Shown here piece by piece: positions 54,593 through 64,000 of a stretch of 64,000 nt of DNA (position 1 is the stretch's first letter; every line of letters begins with the position of its first letter). The position numbers were made by a program, and so were the translations under genes. Below the pieces are notes generated by a model. The model made no database searches. It had not been told where the DNA came from and saw nothing but the letters and a program-made list of their open reading frames with translations. This DNA is from Salsuginibacillus halophilus (lineage in GTDB: Bacteria > Bacillota > Bacilli > Bacillales > Marinococcaceae), in NCBI RefSeq assembly GCF_003014715.1, contig NZ_PYAV01000013.1, positions 1 to 64,000 of the forward strand, in the 5' to 3' direction.

Positions 54593-55450
54593 ATGATAAT
54601 GAATCAAGCACAGCCGATTGATCCGGTTTTGTTTGAACTTGGGCCGCTGTCTGTCCATTGGTACGGCGTCATCATTATGCTTGGTGCCTTTTTAGGTTAT
54701 CTTCTTGCTACACGCGAGGCAAAAAAACGCGGGTTACCGGAGGATGTATTTGCAGATTTACTACTATTTGCCGTGCCGATCTCTATTGTTAGTGCGCGCT
54801 TGTACTACGTTATTTTTCAATGGGAGCACTTCGCCAATGACCCAGGCCGCATCATCGCTGTTTGGGAAGGCGGTTTGGCCATTCACGGGGCATTGATTGG
54901 TGCGGTATTAACCGCGGTTGTTTATGCGCGTGTAAAAGGTCTTTCTTTTTGGAAGATCGCCGATGTTGCTGCCCCGAGTATTCTGCTTGGGCAGGCGATC
55001 GGCCGCTGGGGAAATTTTATGAACCAAGAAGCACATGGAGGGCCGGTGAGCCGGGAGTTTTTAGAAGGTTTAATGCTGCCGGAGTTTATTATTCAGCAAA
55101 TGTATATTGATGGCACGTATTATCATCCAACCTTTTTGTATGAATCGTTGTGGAGTTTATTAGGTGTAGCGGTTTTATTATATTTACGCCGGGTGAACCT
55201 GCATCGGGGTGAAATGTTCCTTACGTATGTCATTTGGTACTCCTTTGGCCGTTTCTTTATTGAGGGATTGCGGACAGATAGTTTAATGATCGGGGATACC
55301 GTTCGCGTAGCACAGCTTATTTCTATTCTCTTAATTGCCGGTGCGGTTGCGCTCATCATTTATCGACGCAAAACGGGACTGGCTTCAGCGCGGTATTTGG
55401 ATGAAGAGCCTAAATCTCGCGGGAAGCAGCAAAATAAAAAGAAAAAGTAA
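54593..55450 (+). CDS. lgt: prolipoprotein diacylglyceryl transferase
   Basis: Seven-helix membrane enzyme of 285 residues that adds diacylglycerol to lipobox Cys of prolipoproteins (such as the cytochrome c551 here). [10 protein letters not shown], the catalytic-region [11 protein letters not shown] and the signature [15 protein letters not shown] are intact. The ATG at 54593 with GAGGTGA 5 bases upstream is preferred over an upstream ATG. The C-terminal tail is strongly basic. Confidence 0.96.
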   Translation: MIMNQAQPIDPVLFELGPLSVHWYGVIIMLGAFLGYLLATREAKKRGLPEDVFADLLLFAVPISIVSARLYYVIFQWEHFANDPGRIIAVWEGGLAIHGALIGAVLTAVVYARVKGLSFWKIADVAAPSILLGQAIGRWGNFMNQEAHGGPVSREFLEGLMLPEFIIQQMYIDGTYYHPTFLYESLWSLLGVAVLLYLRRVNLHRGEMFLTYVIWYSFGRFFIEGLRTDSLMIGDTVRVAQLISILLIAGAVALIIYRRKTGLASARYLDEEPKSRGKQQNKKKK

Positions 55451-55469
55451 CTTTGATGATTCAACTAGC

Positions 55470-55509
55470 GAACGCCCCGTCAGGTTTTGTAAGTAAACAG
55501 GGGGCGTTC
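55470..55509 (+). terminator. weak hairpin after lgt
   Basis: GAACGCCCC pairs with GGGGCGTTC across a 22-base loop; only a weak T tract follows. It may attenuate rather than stop transcription into yvoD. Confidence 0.5.
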
Positions 55510-55551
55510 TGTTATATATTTGACCTGTCATGAAAGGAAAGGCGAGCGTGT

Positions 55552-56508
55552 ATGCAGACGTTGAAACAAGGCCTTCTCGTCGGGTTGAAAACGACGTGGA
55601 TGCTTGCAAAAATTATTTTTCCGATTACGTTAATTGTGACGGTGCTTGGGTACACACCGGCGCTTGACTGGCTCGCAGAACAGCTAGCTCCGCTTATGTC
55701 ATGGATCGGCCTGCCAGGGGAGGCGGCGATTCCCCTTGTACTCGGAAATGTGTTGAACTTATACGCTGCGATTGGAGCAATTTTATCGCTCGATTTAACG
55801 ATTAAAGAAGTATTTATTTTAGCAGTGATGCTCTCATTTTCTCATAACTTGTTTGTTGAATCGGCAATAGCTGTTAAGCTCGGCTTGCGTATTTCAGTGG
55901 TGCTTGCTGTACGGATCGGTTTGGCTGTTTTTTCTGCTTTTATGATTCACTGGTTTTGGCAGGGAGGAAGCGAGCCGGCAGAGTACGGGCTTGCAGCAGG
56001 CGCACAGCAGCCGGAAGTCTCCGGCTGGGGCGGTGTTGTACTTGAAGGTTTAACAAGTGCTGCTGTCGGCGTGTTTCAAATCGGGCTTGTTGTCATTCCC
56101 ATCATGATTTTTATTCAAGTGATGAAAGATATGAACTGGCTTGACCGGTTTTCAAATGGGATGGCGCCGCTCACCCGTGTGCTTGGGATTGAGAAGAACA
56201 CATCGACGACACTCGCATCTGGTCTTTTGTTCGGCTTAGCCTTTGGCGCAGGGGTTATGATTCAAGAAGCAAAAGAGAAAAATGTGAAAAAGAAAGATCT
56301 TTATCTTGTTTTTATCTTTTTGGTAGCATGTCACGCTGTAATAGAGGATACGTTAATTTTTATTCCGCTTGGGATTCCTGTCTTACCGCTTTTAATCATT
56401 AGGTTAGTAACAGCGGTGCTTTTAACGATGCTAATTGCCTACATTTGGAATCGGTTGGAGAAGGATGAAGCGTCTAACACTGAACAGGAGGCGACTTATG
56501 GATATTAA
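55552..56508 (+). CDS. yvoD: nucleoside-recognition (Gate) membrane protein, YvoD-like
   Basis: Protein of 318 residues with about eight membrane segments in two similar halves, each with a gate-type motif (LGNVLNLYAAIGAILSLD and ALTR-like LTRVLGIEKNTSTTLASGL). The family is called nucleoside recognition but substrates are unproven. The position between lgt and ppaX matches B. subtilis yvoD. It overlaps ppaX by 11 bases. Confidence 0.87.
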   Translation: MQTLKQGLLVGLKTTWMLAKIIFPITLIVTVLGYTPALDWLAEQLAPLMSWIGLPGEAAIPLVLGNVLNLYAAIGAILSLDLTIKEVFILAVMLSFSHNLFVESAIAVKLGLRISVVLAVRIGLAVFSAFMIHWFWQGGSEPAEYGLAAGAQQPEVSGWGGVVLEGLTSAAVGVFQIGLVVIPIMIFIQVMKDMNWLDRFSNGMAPLTRVLGIEKNTSTTLASGLLFGLAFGAGVMIQEAKEKNVKKKDLYLVFIFLVACHAVIEDTLIFIPLGIPVLPLLIIRLVTAVLLTMLIAYIWNRLEKDEASNTEQEATYGY

Positions 56509-57145
56509 TACAATTTTATTTGATTTAGATGGAACTTTAATTAACACGAACGAATTGATCATTTCTTCATTTGATCATACGCTGCATACGTTTGGTTATA
56601 CAGGTTATGCACGTGAGGATATTATTCCGTTTATCGGCCCGCCGCTTGATGAAACGTTTAAAAGCATTAGTCCCGAACGGGCAGAAGAGATGGTTGAAGC
56701 ATACCGAAAGCATAATGTGCTGCATCACGATGATTTAATCGAGGAGTATGAAGGGGTGCGAGAAACGATAGAAGCCCTTGCAGAACAAGGATTTAAGCTT
56801 GCCATTGTAACGACAAAACGAGTAACGACTGCGCATATGGGGTTAAGAGCTGCTGGTTTAGACCGTTATTTTTCCACCGTTATCACGTATAACGATGTGG
56901 ACCAGGTGAAACCAAATCCAGAGCCGCTTCACAAAGCAATGGAAGAACTCGAAGCTATGCCTGAACAAACATTAATGGTTGGCGACAGCCATCACGATGT
57001 GCTTGGCGGAAAAAATGCCGGTGTGAAAACAGCAGGGGTTGCCTGGTCGATTAAAGGACGTGATGCACTTCAGGCGTATGAACCGGATGTGATGCTTGAA
57101 AAAATGCCGGATCTTTTAGAAGTGGTTAAGGACGGCCGGGCATGA
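56498..57145 (+). CDS. ppaX: pyrophosphatase PpaX
   Basis: HAD-superfamily phosphatase of 215 residues that hydrolyses the pyrophosphate produced when HprK dephosphorylates HPr. Motifs: FDLDGTLINTN (about 8-18), VTTKR (motif II Thr), KPNPEPL (motif III Lys) and VGDSHHDVLGG (motif IV). Start ATG 56498 after CAGGAGG, inside the end of yvoD; the longer in-frame version is unlikely. ATGA overlap with yvoF. Confidence 0.93.
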   Translation: MDINTILFDLDGTLINTNELIISSFDHTLHTFGYTGYAREDIIPFIGPPLDETFKSISPERAEEMVEAYRKHNVLHHDDLIEEYEGVRETIEALAEQGFKLAIVTTKRVTTAHMGLRAAGLDRYFSTVITYNDVDQVKPNPEPLHKAMEELEAMPEQTLMVGDSHHDVLGGKNAGVKTAGVAWSIKGRDALQAYEPDVMLEKMPDLLEVVKDGRA

Positions 57146-57639
57146 GACGAACAACCCGGTACCCTGTAGAAGGTGCAAATTCGCTTTGGCACGTGTACCG
57201 GACCGTTCCATTTTGGAAAGTAGCAAAAAACTTTGTTGTTATTCAAATGGCACGTTACACACCCTTTCTCCCCATGAAAAACTGGCTGTATCGCACGTTT
57301 TTAAGGATGGAGGTCGGAAAGGAATCGGCGTTTGCGCTTATGGTAATGCTTGATGTGATGTTTCCGGAAAAAATCAGTGTCGGTCGAAATAGTATTATCG
57401 GCTACAACACAACCATCCTTGCTCACGAGTATTTAATTGAAGAATACCGGCTCGGCGATGTTGAGATTGGCAGCCGGGTGATGATTGGTGCGAACACAAC
57501 CATTCTTCCAGGTGTGAAGATTGGCGATGGCGCTGTTGTGGCTGCAGGGACGCTCGTACACAGGGATGTAGCTCCAGGTGCTTTTGTTGGAGGTAATCCA
57601 ATGACTGTTATTAAGCCTGGAGAATCAACCGATGATTAA
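57142..57639 (+). CDS. yvoF: left-handed beta-helix acetyltransferase, YvoF-like
   Basis: Acyltransferase of 165 residues with hexapeptide repeats (about 75-150: ISVGRNSIIGYNTTILAHEY, VEIGSRVMIGANTTILPGV, KIGDGAVVAAGTLVHRDVA, PGAFVGGNP). The acceptor is unknown. It is coupled to ppaX by ATGA. Its 3' end overlaps the convergent antiporter gene by four bases. Confidence 0.87.
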   Translation: MRRTTRYPVEGANSLWHVYRTVPFWKVAKNFVVIQMARYTPFLPMKNWLYRTFLRMEVGKESAFALMVMLDVMFPEKISVGRNSIIGYNTTILAHEYLIEEYRLGDVEIGSRVMIGANTTILPGVKIGDGAVVAAGTLVHRDVAPGAFVGGNPMTVIKPGESTDD

Positions 57640-58688
57640 AGGAAGTAAAAGCCGGTGGCAAGAATCGCGTAGGCAGCGAGCAGCATAGCGCCTTCAAACC
57701 AATTCGTATCGCCATCCATCGTAACGACAATCGAGAGCAAAACGGCGAGTACCATCGCTATAAGTTCCGGCATCGTAAATACGAGCGGCATATGGTTGTT
57801 AAATGCAAGGGATAGTAAGACAAGTACCGGCACAACAAACATGGCAATTTGAATGGACGAACCAACAGCAATTTCCACAGAAGCATTTAGTTTGCTCCGG
57901 TAGGCAAGGTAAATGGCAGAAGCGTGCTCGGCTGCGTTTCCGACAATGGCTATAACAATGACACCAAGAAACAACTCACTCCAGCCGAAACTTTCTCCTA
58001 CCGCCTCAAATGTACGGACAAGTTTTTCGCTCATGTAAGCAACACCGACCGTTGCGCTTAGTAAAATGAGAAACGATCTACCTTTTGTCCATTCAGGTGT
58101 TTCTTCTTCATCTGTACCATTGTCCTGTCCAGGATAAACACTATGGTGTGTAACGAGCCGGAAGATTAAGCCGGAAATATATAAAATCATTAAAATGACG
58201 GCGACAAACACACTTAAAGTCATCGCTTCACCTGCGCTCGTCTGGCTGGCAAAGATATGCGGGAAGACAAATGCTGTTACAATCCCAAGCATTAACATGC
58301 CACCATTATGGCGGGCGTCGTGTTCATTAAATGACTGTCGTTTCTTTTTTATCCCGCCAACTAAAAATGAAAAACCACATACGAGAAGCAGGTTGCCAAG
58401 CACAGCCCCAGTCATAGATGCAAGGACGATGGACGTGTAGCCGGCATAAAGCGCAAAAATTGAAATGATAAGTTCTGCAGCATTGCCGAATGTAGCATTT
58501 AAAAGCCCGCCGATTCGTTCTCCAGCATGAATGGCAATGCTTTCGGTAGCCCGCCCCATATATGCAGCAAGACCAACGATCGTTAAGGCATACACAATAA
58601 ACATCCATGTTTCATTAACGCGGAACCAGTCGCCGGCTGTACCAAGTGGAAGACCGATAATTGCTAAGAGAAAAAAGATGCGTTTCAT
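57636..58688 (-). CDS. calcium/cation:proton antiporter (CAX type)
   Basis: Membrane transporter of 350 residues with about eleven helices. The two inverted signature repeats are clear: LLNATFGNAAELIISIFAL (about 62-80) and VIAIVGNAAEHASAIYLAYR (about 240-259). An acidic loop (NGTDEEETPEWTKG) separates the halves. Exchanges Ca2+ (possibly Na+) for protons, useful in an alkaline or saline habitat. Ends convergent with yvoF with no room for a terminator between them. Confidence 0.9.
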   Translation of the reverse strand: MKRIFFLLAIIGLPLGTAGDWFRVNETWMFIVYALTIVGLAAYMGRATESIAIHAGERIGGLLNATFGNAAELIISIFALYAGYTSIVLASMTGAVLGNLLLVCGFSFLVGGIKKKRQSFNEHDARHNGGMLMLGIVTAFVFPHIFASQTSAGEAMTLSVFVAVILMILYISGLIFRLVTHHSVYPGQDNGTDEEETPEWTKGRSFLILLSATVGVAYMSEKLVRTFEAVGESFGWSELFLGVIVIAIVGNAAEHASAIYLAYRSKLNASVEIAVGSSIQIAMFVVPVLVLLSLAFNNHMPLVFTMPELIAMVLAVLLSIVVTMDGDTNWFEGAMLLAAYAILATGFYFL

Positions 58689-58900
58689 GGGCTACTCTCC
58701 TTCGTCAATCTCCGCAGTAGTGTTTGCACCTCTTAAGAGCTTCATGCGCAAAGTAAGAAAAGGGACAGTTTAAATTGACGGAGAGCCTCCGGAGATGTAA
58801 ACTAACGAATATATTACTTTATCTCATTATCACATTAGCGAACTAAAGGATGGCGTAAAATAGATTAAATCCAACGGGTTGATTAAAGGAGCGTTAAGTG

Positions 58901-60091
58901 ATGACAGAACCATTTATGTTTGAAAAACCGCTCGGTATGCGGGATACGCTGCCGGTGCTTTATGAAACAAAGCGCGAAGCAACAAACAGCATGCAGCAAA
59001 TGATGGAACGTTGGGGATATTATCCGATTGAAACCCCGGCATTGGAGTATTACGACACAGTAGGAGATTCATCGGCGATTTTGGATCAGCAGTTGTTTAA
59101 GCTGCTTGACCAACAAGGCCACACGCTTGTGCTGCGCCCGGATATGACAGCACCAATTGCGCGGGTGGCAAGTTCAAGTTTAAAAGATCAGCCGCTGCCA
59201 CTTCGTTTGTCCTATTGTGCCAATTTGTTCCGCGCCCAGCAGCATGAAGGCGGCCGGCCGGCTGAATTTGAGCAGCTTGGTGTTGAACTTGTTGGTGATC
59301 CGACGGCAAGTGCGGACGCAGAGGTGATCGCGCTTATGGCAGAGTCGTTAAAAGCGGCTGGACTGACGGACTTTAAACTCGCGATCGGTCATATTGGCTA
59401 CGTGAATGCGCTGCTTGCCGATATTGTTGGTAAAGAAGAACGTGCAGCTCAACTGCGCCGCTACTTGTACGAAAAAAACTTTGTCGGTTTTAAACAGCAC
59501 GTAAAAACGCTGCCGGTATCATCTGTAGACCGTGATCGTCTGCTTCGTCTTTTAAAGCTGCGCGGCGGTATTGAGACGCTTGATGAAGCACGTACAATTG
59601 TGAATAACGGTAGAGCGGCTGAAGCACTCGACAACCTGCAGGCGCTATATGATGCGCTTGAGGCTTATGATTTAACTGATTATATTACATTTGATTTAAA
59701 CCTTGTGATGCACATGGATTACTATACAGGGGTTGTTTTTGAAGGCTACGGGAGTACGCTCGGCTTTCCGCTTTCAAGCGGGGGACGTTACGATGAGCTG
59801 CTCGAAAAGTTTGACCGTCCGGCGCAGGCAACAGGTTTTGGGATCCGCGTAGATCGACTTGTAGAAGCACTGGGTGCGACGAAAGCTAAGCCGGAAGAAA
59901 CGCTGATTTTGTTCAGCAGCGAACGAAGAAAAGAGGCACTCACTGAAGCCGCAAAGCTGCGAGGCAGAGGTGAGGTTGTCGTTCTGCAGGATGTGGCAGG
60001 GGCCGCTGATCTTGATGGACTGACCGCTGCTTATCAGCATGTGCTTTCTTACATTGGACAAACGCAAGGGGAGGGTGCGCGCGATGAGTGA
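58901..60091 (+). CDS. hisZ: ATP phosphoribosyltransferase regulatory subunit
   Basis: Class-II aminoacyl-tRNA-synthetase-like protein of 396 residues, the regulatory partner of short HisG. Histidyl-tRNA synthetase features remain (GMRDTLP, then [14 protein letters not shown]), but the chain is shorter and lacks the anticodon domain. The paired short hisG next door confirms the call. Start ATG 58901 with AAGGAG 9 bases upstream; an adjacent GTG is possible. First gene of the his operon. Confidence 0.95.
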   Translation: MTEPFMFEKPLGMRDTLPVLYETKREATNSMQQMMERWGYYPIETPALEYYDTVGDSSAILDQQLFKLLDQQGHTLVLRPDMTAPIARVASSSLKDQPLPLRLSYCANLFRAQQHEGGRPAEFEQLGVELVGDPTASADAEVIALMAESLKAAGLTDFKLAIGHIGYVNALLADIVGKEERAAQLRRYLYEKNFVGFKQHVKTLPVSSVDRDRLLRLLKLRGGIETLDEARTIVNNGRAAEALDNLQALYDALEAYDLTDYITFDLNLVMHMDYYTGVVFEGYGSTLGFPLSSGGRYDELLEKFDRPAQATGFGIRVDRLVEALGATKAKPEETLILFSSERRKEALTEAAKLRGRGEVVVLQDVAGAADLDGLTAAYQHVLSYIGQTQGEGARDE

Positions 60092-60722
60092 ACAATTAAC
60101 AATTGCTATGCCGAAAGGGCGGATCTTTGATGAGGCTGCCGAGCTTCTCCGACAGGCGGGCTATCGTTTGCCAGATGCCTTTGATGATTCACGTAAGCTG
60201 ATCGTTGAAGCGCCTGAGGCGAATATGAAATTCTTTCTTGCAAAGCCAACCGATGTTCCGACCTATGTGGAGCACGGTGTGGCAGATATCGGGGTGGCCG
60301 GTAAAGATGTCATGCTTGAAGACGAGCGTGATGTGTATGAAGTGCTGGATTTAAATATCAGTGCCTGTTATTTGGCGGTAGCAAGTCTTCCGGGGCAGAC
60401 GCCGAGTACGATTGCGCCAAAAGTTGCCTCCAAATACCCAAAGACGGCGGCGAAGTATTTTAAAGAGCAAGGTGAGCAGGTTGAAGTGATTAAGCTTAAC
60501 GGCTCGATTGAGCTTGCCCCGCTCGTCGGTTTAGCTGACAGGATTGTAGACATCGTTTCGACCGGTGGGACCCTTCGGGAAAATGGACTGGTGGAAACAG
60601 AAGAAGTTGTCCACATTACGTCACGCTTAATTGTGAATCCAGTCAGCTACCGGGTGAAAGATGAAGCAATTGAAGAGATGGTTGAACGCCTTGCGTCTGT
60701 TGTAGAGGGGGATGCAGAGTGA
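60084..60722 (+). CDS. hisG: ATP phosphoribosyltransferase, short form
   Basis: Catalytic subunit of 212 residues for the first step of histidine synthesis (ATP plus PRPP). Motifs [14 protein letters not shown] at the N-terminus and the PRPP loop [15 protein letters not shown]. It lacks the C-terminal regulatory domain of long HisG and so needs HisZ. It overlaps the end of hisZ and is followed by hisD with a 4-base overlap. Confidence 0.97.
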   Translation: MSEQLTIAMPKGRIFDEAAELLRQAGYRLPDAFDDSRKLIVEAPEANMKFFLAKPTDVPTYVEHGVADIGVAGKDVMLEDERDVYEVLDLNISACYLAVASLPGQTPSTIAPKVASKYPKTAAKYFKEQGEQVEVIKLNGSIELAPLVGLADRIVDIVSTGGTLRENGLVETEEVVHITSRLIVNPVSYRVKDEAIEEMVERLASVVEGDAE

Positions 60723-62017
60723 ACATTATTTACGTTGACGGCAGTGAAAGTCTCGCGCGTGATTTAGATACCGGAACCGCTCAGCAGCAGGCGACGGTGC
60801 GTGAGATTATTTCCGAGGTGCAGCAAAAAGGTGATGAAGCTTTGTTTCGTTATACCGAGCAGCTCGATGGTGCCAAGCTTGATCACATCAAAGTAACAAC
60901 TGAAGAGATGCAGGCAGCATATGAACATGTGAGCGAAGCAGAGCTTGCGGCGATTCGCAAAGCATCAGCTAACATTCGTCGGTTTCATGAGCGCCAAGTG
61001 CAGCAGTCGTGGATGACGACCGAAGAAGATGGAACCATGCTTGGTCAAAAAATCACGCCGTTACATGCAGCTGGTGTATACGTGCCCGGGGGTAAAGCGG
61101 CCTATCCGTCAACGATTATGATGAATGTCATTCCAGCTCAGGTGGCCGGCGTCAAACGGATTGTTATGGTGTCACCGCCGGCGGCTGACGGTACGCTTGC
61201 GCCGGGGGTGCTCGTGACCGCGAGCGAACTCGGTGTGGAAACGGTGTTGAAAGCCGGCGGCGCACAAGCAGTTGCAGCTCTTGCGTATGGTACAGAGACG
61301 GTGCCGGCTGTAGATAAAATTACAGGCCCGGGGAATATTTATGTTGCGCTAGCCAAACGCGAGGTGTTCGGCAAGGTTGATATTGATATGATCGCTGGTC
61401 CAAGTGAAGTTGTTGTACTTGCTGATGATCGTGCTCGGCCGGATTATATCGCTGCGGATATGTTATCGCAGGCGGAGCATGACGAAATGGCGTCTGCGAT
61501 TTTAGTCACGCCGAGCGAAGCGCTCGCACAGCTTGTTTCAACAGAGGTTAACCGGCAGCTCGAGAGGCTTCCGCGGCAGGAGATTGCACAGGCTTCGATT
61601 ACGGATTACGGCGCAATCTATGTAACAGAAACGATGGCGCAGGCCGTTGATACGGTAAATCAGTTAGCGCCGGAGCATTTAGAAGTGCAGACACTAGCGC
61701 CTGAAGAACTGCTCGGACGTCTGCAGCATGCTGGGGCGATTTTTCTCGGAGAACATAGTTCCGAGCCGGTCGGTGACTATATTGCCGGGCCCAACCACGT
61801 TCTTCCGACAAATGGAACAGCGCGGTTTTCAAGCCCGTTAAATGTGGAGGATTTTACGAAAAAGTCCAGTGTGATTCGATATACAAAAGAAGCAATTCAC
61901 CGTGACGGCCCTGATATTGCGGCACTTGCGCGGATGGAAGGGCTTGAAGCTCATGCTCGGGCGGTAGAGCTACGGACGAAAGGAGATGCAGGCGAAGATG
62001 CGGACGAAAACGATTGA
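60719..62017 (+). CDS. hisD: histidinol dehydrogenase
   Basis: Zinc enzyme of 432 residues that performs the last two oxidations to histidine. The conserved segments [49 protein letters not shown] and AEHDEMASA are present. GTG start overlapping the hisG stop (GTGA). Confidence 0.97.
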   Translation: MNIIYVDGSESLARDLDTGTAQQQATVREIISEVQQKGDEALFRYTEQLDGAKLDHIKVTTEEMQAAYEHVSEAELAAIRKASANIRRFHERQVQQSWMTTEEDGTMLGQKITPLHAAGVYVPGGKAAYPSTIMMNVIPAQVAGVKRIVMVSPPAADGTLAPGVLVTASELGVETVLKAGGAQAVAALAYGTETVPAVDKITGPGNIYVALAKREVFGKVDIDMIAGPSEVVVLADDRARPDYIAADMLSQAEHDEMASAILVTPSEALAQLVSTEVNRQLERLPRQEIAQASITDYGAIYVTETMAQAVDTVNQLAPEHLEVQTLAPEELLGRLQHAGAIFLGEHSSEPVGDYIAGPNHVLPTNGTARFSSPLNVEDFTKKSSVIRYTKEAIHRDGPDIAALARMEGLEAHARAVELRTKGDAGEDADEND

Positions 62018-62582
62018 ACGAACCACTGGAGAAACAGATATTCAACTTACCTTTACAGCGGATGGGAACGGAAGCGGCACAGTAGCTACAGATGTACCGT
62101 TTTTAAGCCATATGCTTGATTTGTTTCGTAAGCACGGCCATTTTGATTTAGACGTGACAGCCCGCGGTGACACCGAGGTGGATGACCATCATACGACCGA
62201 AGATGTAGGGATCTGCCTCGGTCAGGCATTTAAAGAATCCCTCGGTGATAAAAAAGGGATCCGTCGTTACGGGAATGCATTTGTACCGATGGATGAAGCC
62301 CTTGCCCAAGTTGTCGTTGATTTAAGTAACCGGCCGCATTTGGAGCTGCGCGGCGAGCTGCCTGCTGAAAAAGTAGGTACATTTGATACAGAGCTTGTCC
62401 ATGAGTTTTTATGGAAGTTTGCGCTTGAGGCGCGTATCAACCTGCACGTCATTGTTCATTACGGAACAAATACCCACCATATGATTGAAGCGGTGTTTAA
62501 AGCGCTCGGTCGTGCCCTTGATGAAGCGTCCTCCATTGATGAGCGCGTACAAGGGGTGCCGTCTACGAAAGGAATGTTGTAA
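61998..62582 (+). CDS. hisB: imidazoleglycerol-phosphate dehydratase
   Basis: Manganese enzyme of 194 residues, the usual monofunctional length. Metal-binding His-rich motifs [10 protein letters not shown] and [16 protein letters not shown] are intact, as is FLSHMLDLF. The ATG at 61998 gives the conserved [17 protein letters not shown]-terminus; an earlier in-frame ATG directly abuts the ribosome binding site. It overlaps hisD by 20 bases. Confidence 0.96.
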   Translation: MRTKTIERTTGETDIQLTFTADGNGSGTVATDVPFLSHMLDLFRKHGHFDLDVTARGDTEVDDHHTTEDVGICLGQAFKESLGDKKGIRRYGNAFVPMDEALAQVVVDLSNRPHLELRGELPAEKVGTFDTELVHEFLWKFALEARINLHVIVHYGTNTHHMIEAVFKALGRALDEASSIDERVQGVPSTKGML

Positions 62583-62584
62583 AC

Positions 62585-63229
62585 ATGATCGGCATTATTG
62601 ATTACGGCATGGGTAACTTGCACAGCGTGAGCAAAGCGATGGAGCGTCTTGGATTGTCTTATTTTATTTCGCCGTATGTCGAAGAATTAAAAGAAGCCGA
62701 CGGCCTTATTCTCCCGGGGGTTGGCTCGTTTAAAGATGCGATGAATATTCTTGAAGCAGATGGCCTTGCACCGTTTATCCGGGAATGGTCGCAAGCGGAT
62801 CGGCCGCTGCTTGGGATCTGCTTAGGGATGCAGTTGTTGTTTGAAGAAAGTGAAGAAAACGGAACGACCCAAGGTTTAAACCTTTTACCAGGCCGTGTGC
62901 GCCGGTTTCGAGGTGTGACTGAAGCTGGGGAAGCGTATAAAGTGCCGCATATGGGCTGGAACCTGCTTACATTTTGGCAGCCTGAACATACCTTGCTGCA
63001 AAACACAGCGCCGGGGCATGTGTATTTTGTTCACTCGTTCGTTGTGGAGGTAAAAAGCCGTGATATTTTAATTGCAACGTGTACCTATGACGTCGAAGTG
63101 CCGGCAGTGGTCGGACAAAATGCAACGATGGGGACACAGTTTCACCCGGAGAAAAGCAGTCAGCTCGGTATGGCGATGCTTGAAAACTTTGGTAATTTTG
63201 TAGCGCAGGAGGTGAAGGCACGTGGCTGA
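62585..63229 (+). CDS. hisH: imidazole glycerol phosphate synthase, glutaminase subunit
   Basis: Class-I glutamine amidotransferase of 214 residues that supplies ammonia to HisF. Motifs [11 protein letters not shown], nucleophile Cys in [11 protein letters not shown] (about 80) and the His-Glu pair in [10 protein letters not shown]. It starts two bases after the hisB stop and overlaps hisA by 8 bases. Confidence 0.97.
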   Translation: MIGIIDYGMGNLHSVSKAMERLGLSYFISPYVEELKEADGLILPGVGSFKDAMNILEADGLAPFIREWSQADRPLLGICLGMQLLFEESEENGTTQGLNLLPGRVRRFRGVTEAGEAYKVPHMGWNLLTFWQPEHTLLQNTAPGHVYFVHSFVVEVKSRDILIATCTYDVEVPAVVGQNATMGTQFHPEKSSQLGMAMLENFGNFVAQEVKARG

Positions 63230-63962
63230 GTTTACAGTTTATCCGGCGATTGATATGCGCGGCGGCAAGTGCGTACGTCTGTTACAAGGGGATTATAATC
63301 AAGAAACCGTTTATGGTGACTCTCCGTTTGACATGGCAAAATCATTTGCCGATGCCGGCGCACGCTGGATTCATATGGTAGATTTAGACGGGGCGAAAGA
63401 AAAGCGCCGCATCAACCATGAGCATGTCGTAAAAGCCGCTAAAGAACTGCCGGCTGCAATTCAAGTGGGTGGCGGAATCCGGACAGAAGAAGATGTGGCG
63501 TATTACTTAGAAAACGGTGTCGACCGCGTCATTCTAGGGAGTGTTGCTGTTTCACATCCGGAATTTTGTCAGAAAATGCTTGAAATGTACGGGGAGCAGA
63601 TTGTCATTGGACTTGACGCACGTAACGGTTATGTGGCTGTGAACGGCTGGCTGGAAACTTCTGAAGTTACAGCCGAGGCCCTTGGTCAACAAATGGCAGC
63701 ACACGGTGCGGAGACGTTTATTTTCACTGATATTGAAAAAGACGGTACGCTGAATGGACCAAATGTTGAAGCCATTGCTTCGCTTGCAAAAGCAACTGGG
63801 AAAGATGTTATAGCCTCCGGTGGCGTAAGCGTGCTTGAAGACTTGCACGTTTTGCAGCGCCGCGCAGATGAAGGGGTTGCTGGTGCGATCGTAGGGAAAG
63901 CCATTTACACCGGCCGAGTCGACACGAAAACAGCTTTAAAGGAGGTCGACGGCCCATGCTAA
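63222..63962 (+). CDS. hisA: ProFAR isomerase
   Basis: TIM-barrel isomerase of 246 residues for the fourth-stage rearrangement of histidine synthesis. Catalytic Asp in [13 protein letters not shown] (about 10) and the second half motif [16 protein letters not shown], with phosphate-binding [10 protein letters not shown] and ASGGVS. GTG start with CAGGAGGTG. It overlaps hisF. Confidence 0.97.
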   Translation: MAEFTVYPAIDMRGGKCVRLLQGDYNQETVYGDSPFDMAKSFADAGARWIHMVDLDGAKEKRRINHEHVVKAAKELPAAIQVGGGIRTEEDVAYYLENGVDRVILGSVAVSHPEFCQKMLEMYGEQIVIGLDARNGYVAVNGWLETSEVTAEALGQQMAAHGAETFIFTDIEKDGTLNGPNVEAIASLAKATGKDVIASGGVSVLEDLHVLQRRADEGVAGAIVGKAIYTGRVDTKTALKEVDGPC

Positions 63963-64000
63963 CCAAGCGCATTATTCCGTGTTTGGATGTCAAAGACGGC
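63956..64000 (+). CDS. hisF: imidazole glycerol phosphate synthase, cyclase subunit (5' end)
   Basis: Only the first 15 codons are in the window: [15 protein letters not shown], the conserved HisF N-terminus with catalytic Asp. AAAGGAGG precedes the ATG by 9 bases and it overlaps hisA by 7 bases. The rest lies beyond the right edge. Confidence 0.93.
   Translation, partial: MLTKRIIPCLDVKDG

Noticed and set aside
58901-60091. hisZ as a second histidyl-tRNA synthetase
   Set aside because: No anticodon-binding domain, shorter length, and direct coupling to short hisG identify it as HisZ.

Overview
The window is a chromosomal segment from a low-to-mid-GC Gram-positive of the Bacillaceae. The gene order hpf-secA-prfB-yvjA-cccB-ftsE-ftsX ... 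ctpB-minJ-uvrB-uvrA-yvlBCD-hprK-lgt-yvoD-ppaX-yvoF-hisZGDBHAF matches the Bacillus subtilis backbone as I know it. Exported proteins (the Ggt/CapD homologue, CapA, cytochrome c551, CtpB, the M23 peptidase) are unusually rich in Asp and Glu. That suggests a halophilic or haloalkaliphilic member; this is inference.

Layout. 0-6 kb: remains of an IS end, then a minus-strand poly-gamma-glutamate operon (capB-capC-capA-ggt) with a clear sigma-A promoter. 6-10 kb: a DoxX protein behind two Rex/Fnr-type palindromes, a chemoreceptor relic, a COG2426 membrane protein, a D-2-hydroxyacid dehydrogenase and a His-rich metal-binding protein. 10-24 kb: three cyclic-di-GMP proteins, a FapA-like protein, an unlisted 35-residue membrane peptide with a sigma-B-like promoter, and a vanadium-haloperoxidase-type phosphatase followed by a Sir2-P450 peroxygenase pair. 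24-28 kb: an NO-response module (hmp, nsrR, an aldehyde dehydrogenase). 28-38 kb: hpf, secA, prfB (with its programmed frameshift), yvjA, cccB, ftsEX and an EnvC-like hydrolase. 38-46 kb: an epoxide-hydrolase-like protein, an XRE-TPR regulator, a GAF-GGDEF-EAL protein, ctpB and minJ. 46-64 kb: uvrBA, the yvlBCD envelope-stress genes, hprK, lgt, yvoD-ppaX-yvoF, a cation antiporter and a his operon running off the right edge.

Main discovery. The long intergenic gaps are occupied by one family of about 0.45-0.55 kb non-coding elements, called family 1 here. There are nine complete or partial copies plus two solo ends. The ends are inverted repeats of the form CAGnnTGTnGACAAAGT. Inside are two long imperfect hairpin domains whose stems show compensatory base changes between copies, so folding appears to be conserved. 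Copies sit at the 3' ends of genes against intrinsic-terminator-like hairpins. In three cases (14.8-15.4, 38.5-39.1 and 45.9-46.4 kb) the hairpin is present on both sides of the element, as if duplicated on insertion. This looks like a non-autonomous, terminator-associated mobile element with a structured nucleic-acid intermediate or transcript. I do not recognise it as a named family. A second, shorter family with IS1182-like ends (family 2) occurs at 24.1 kb and as a chimera with family 1 at 32.7 kb.
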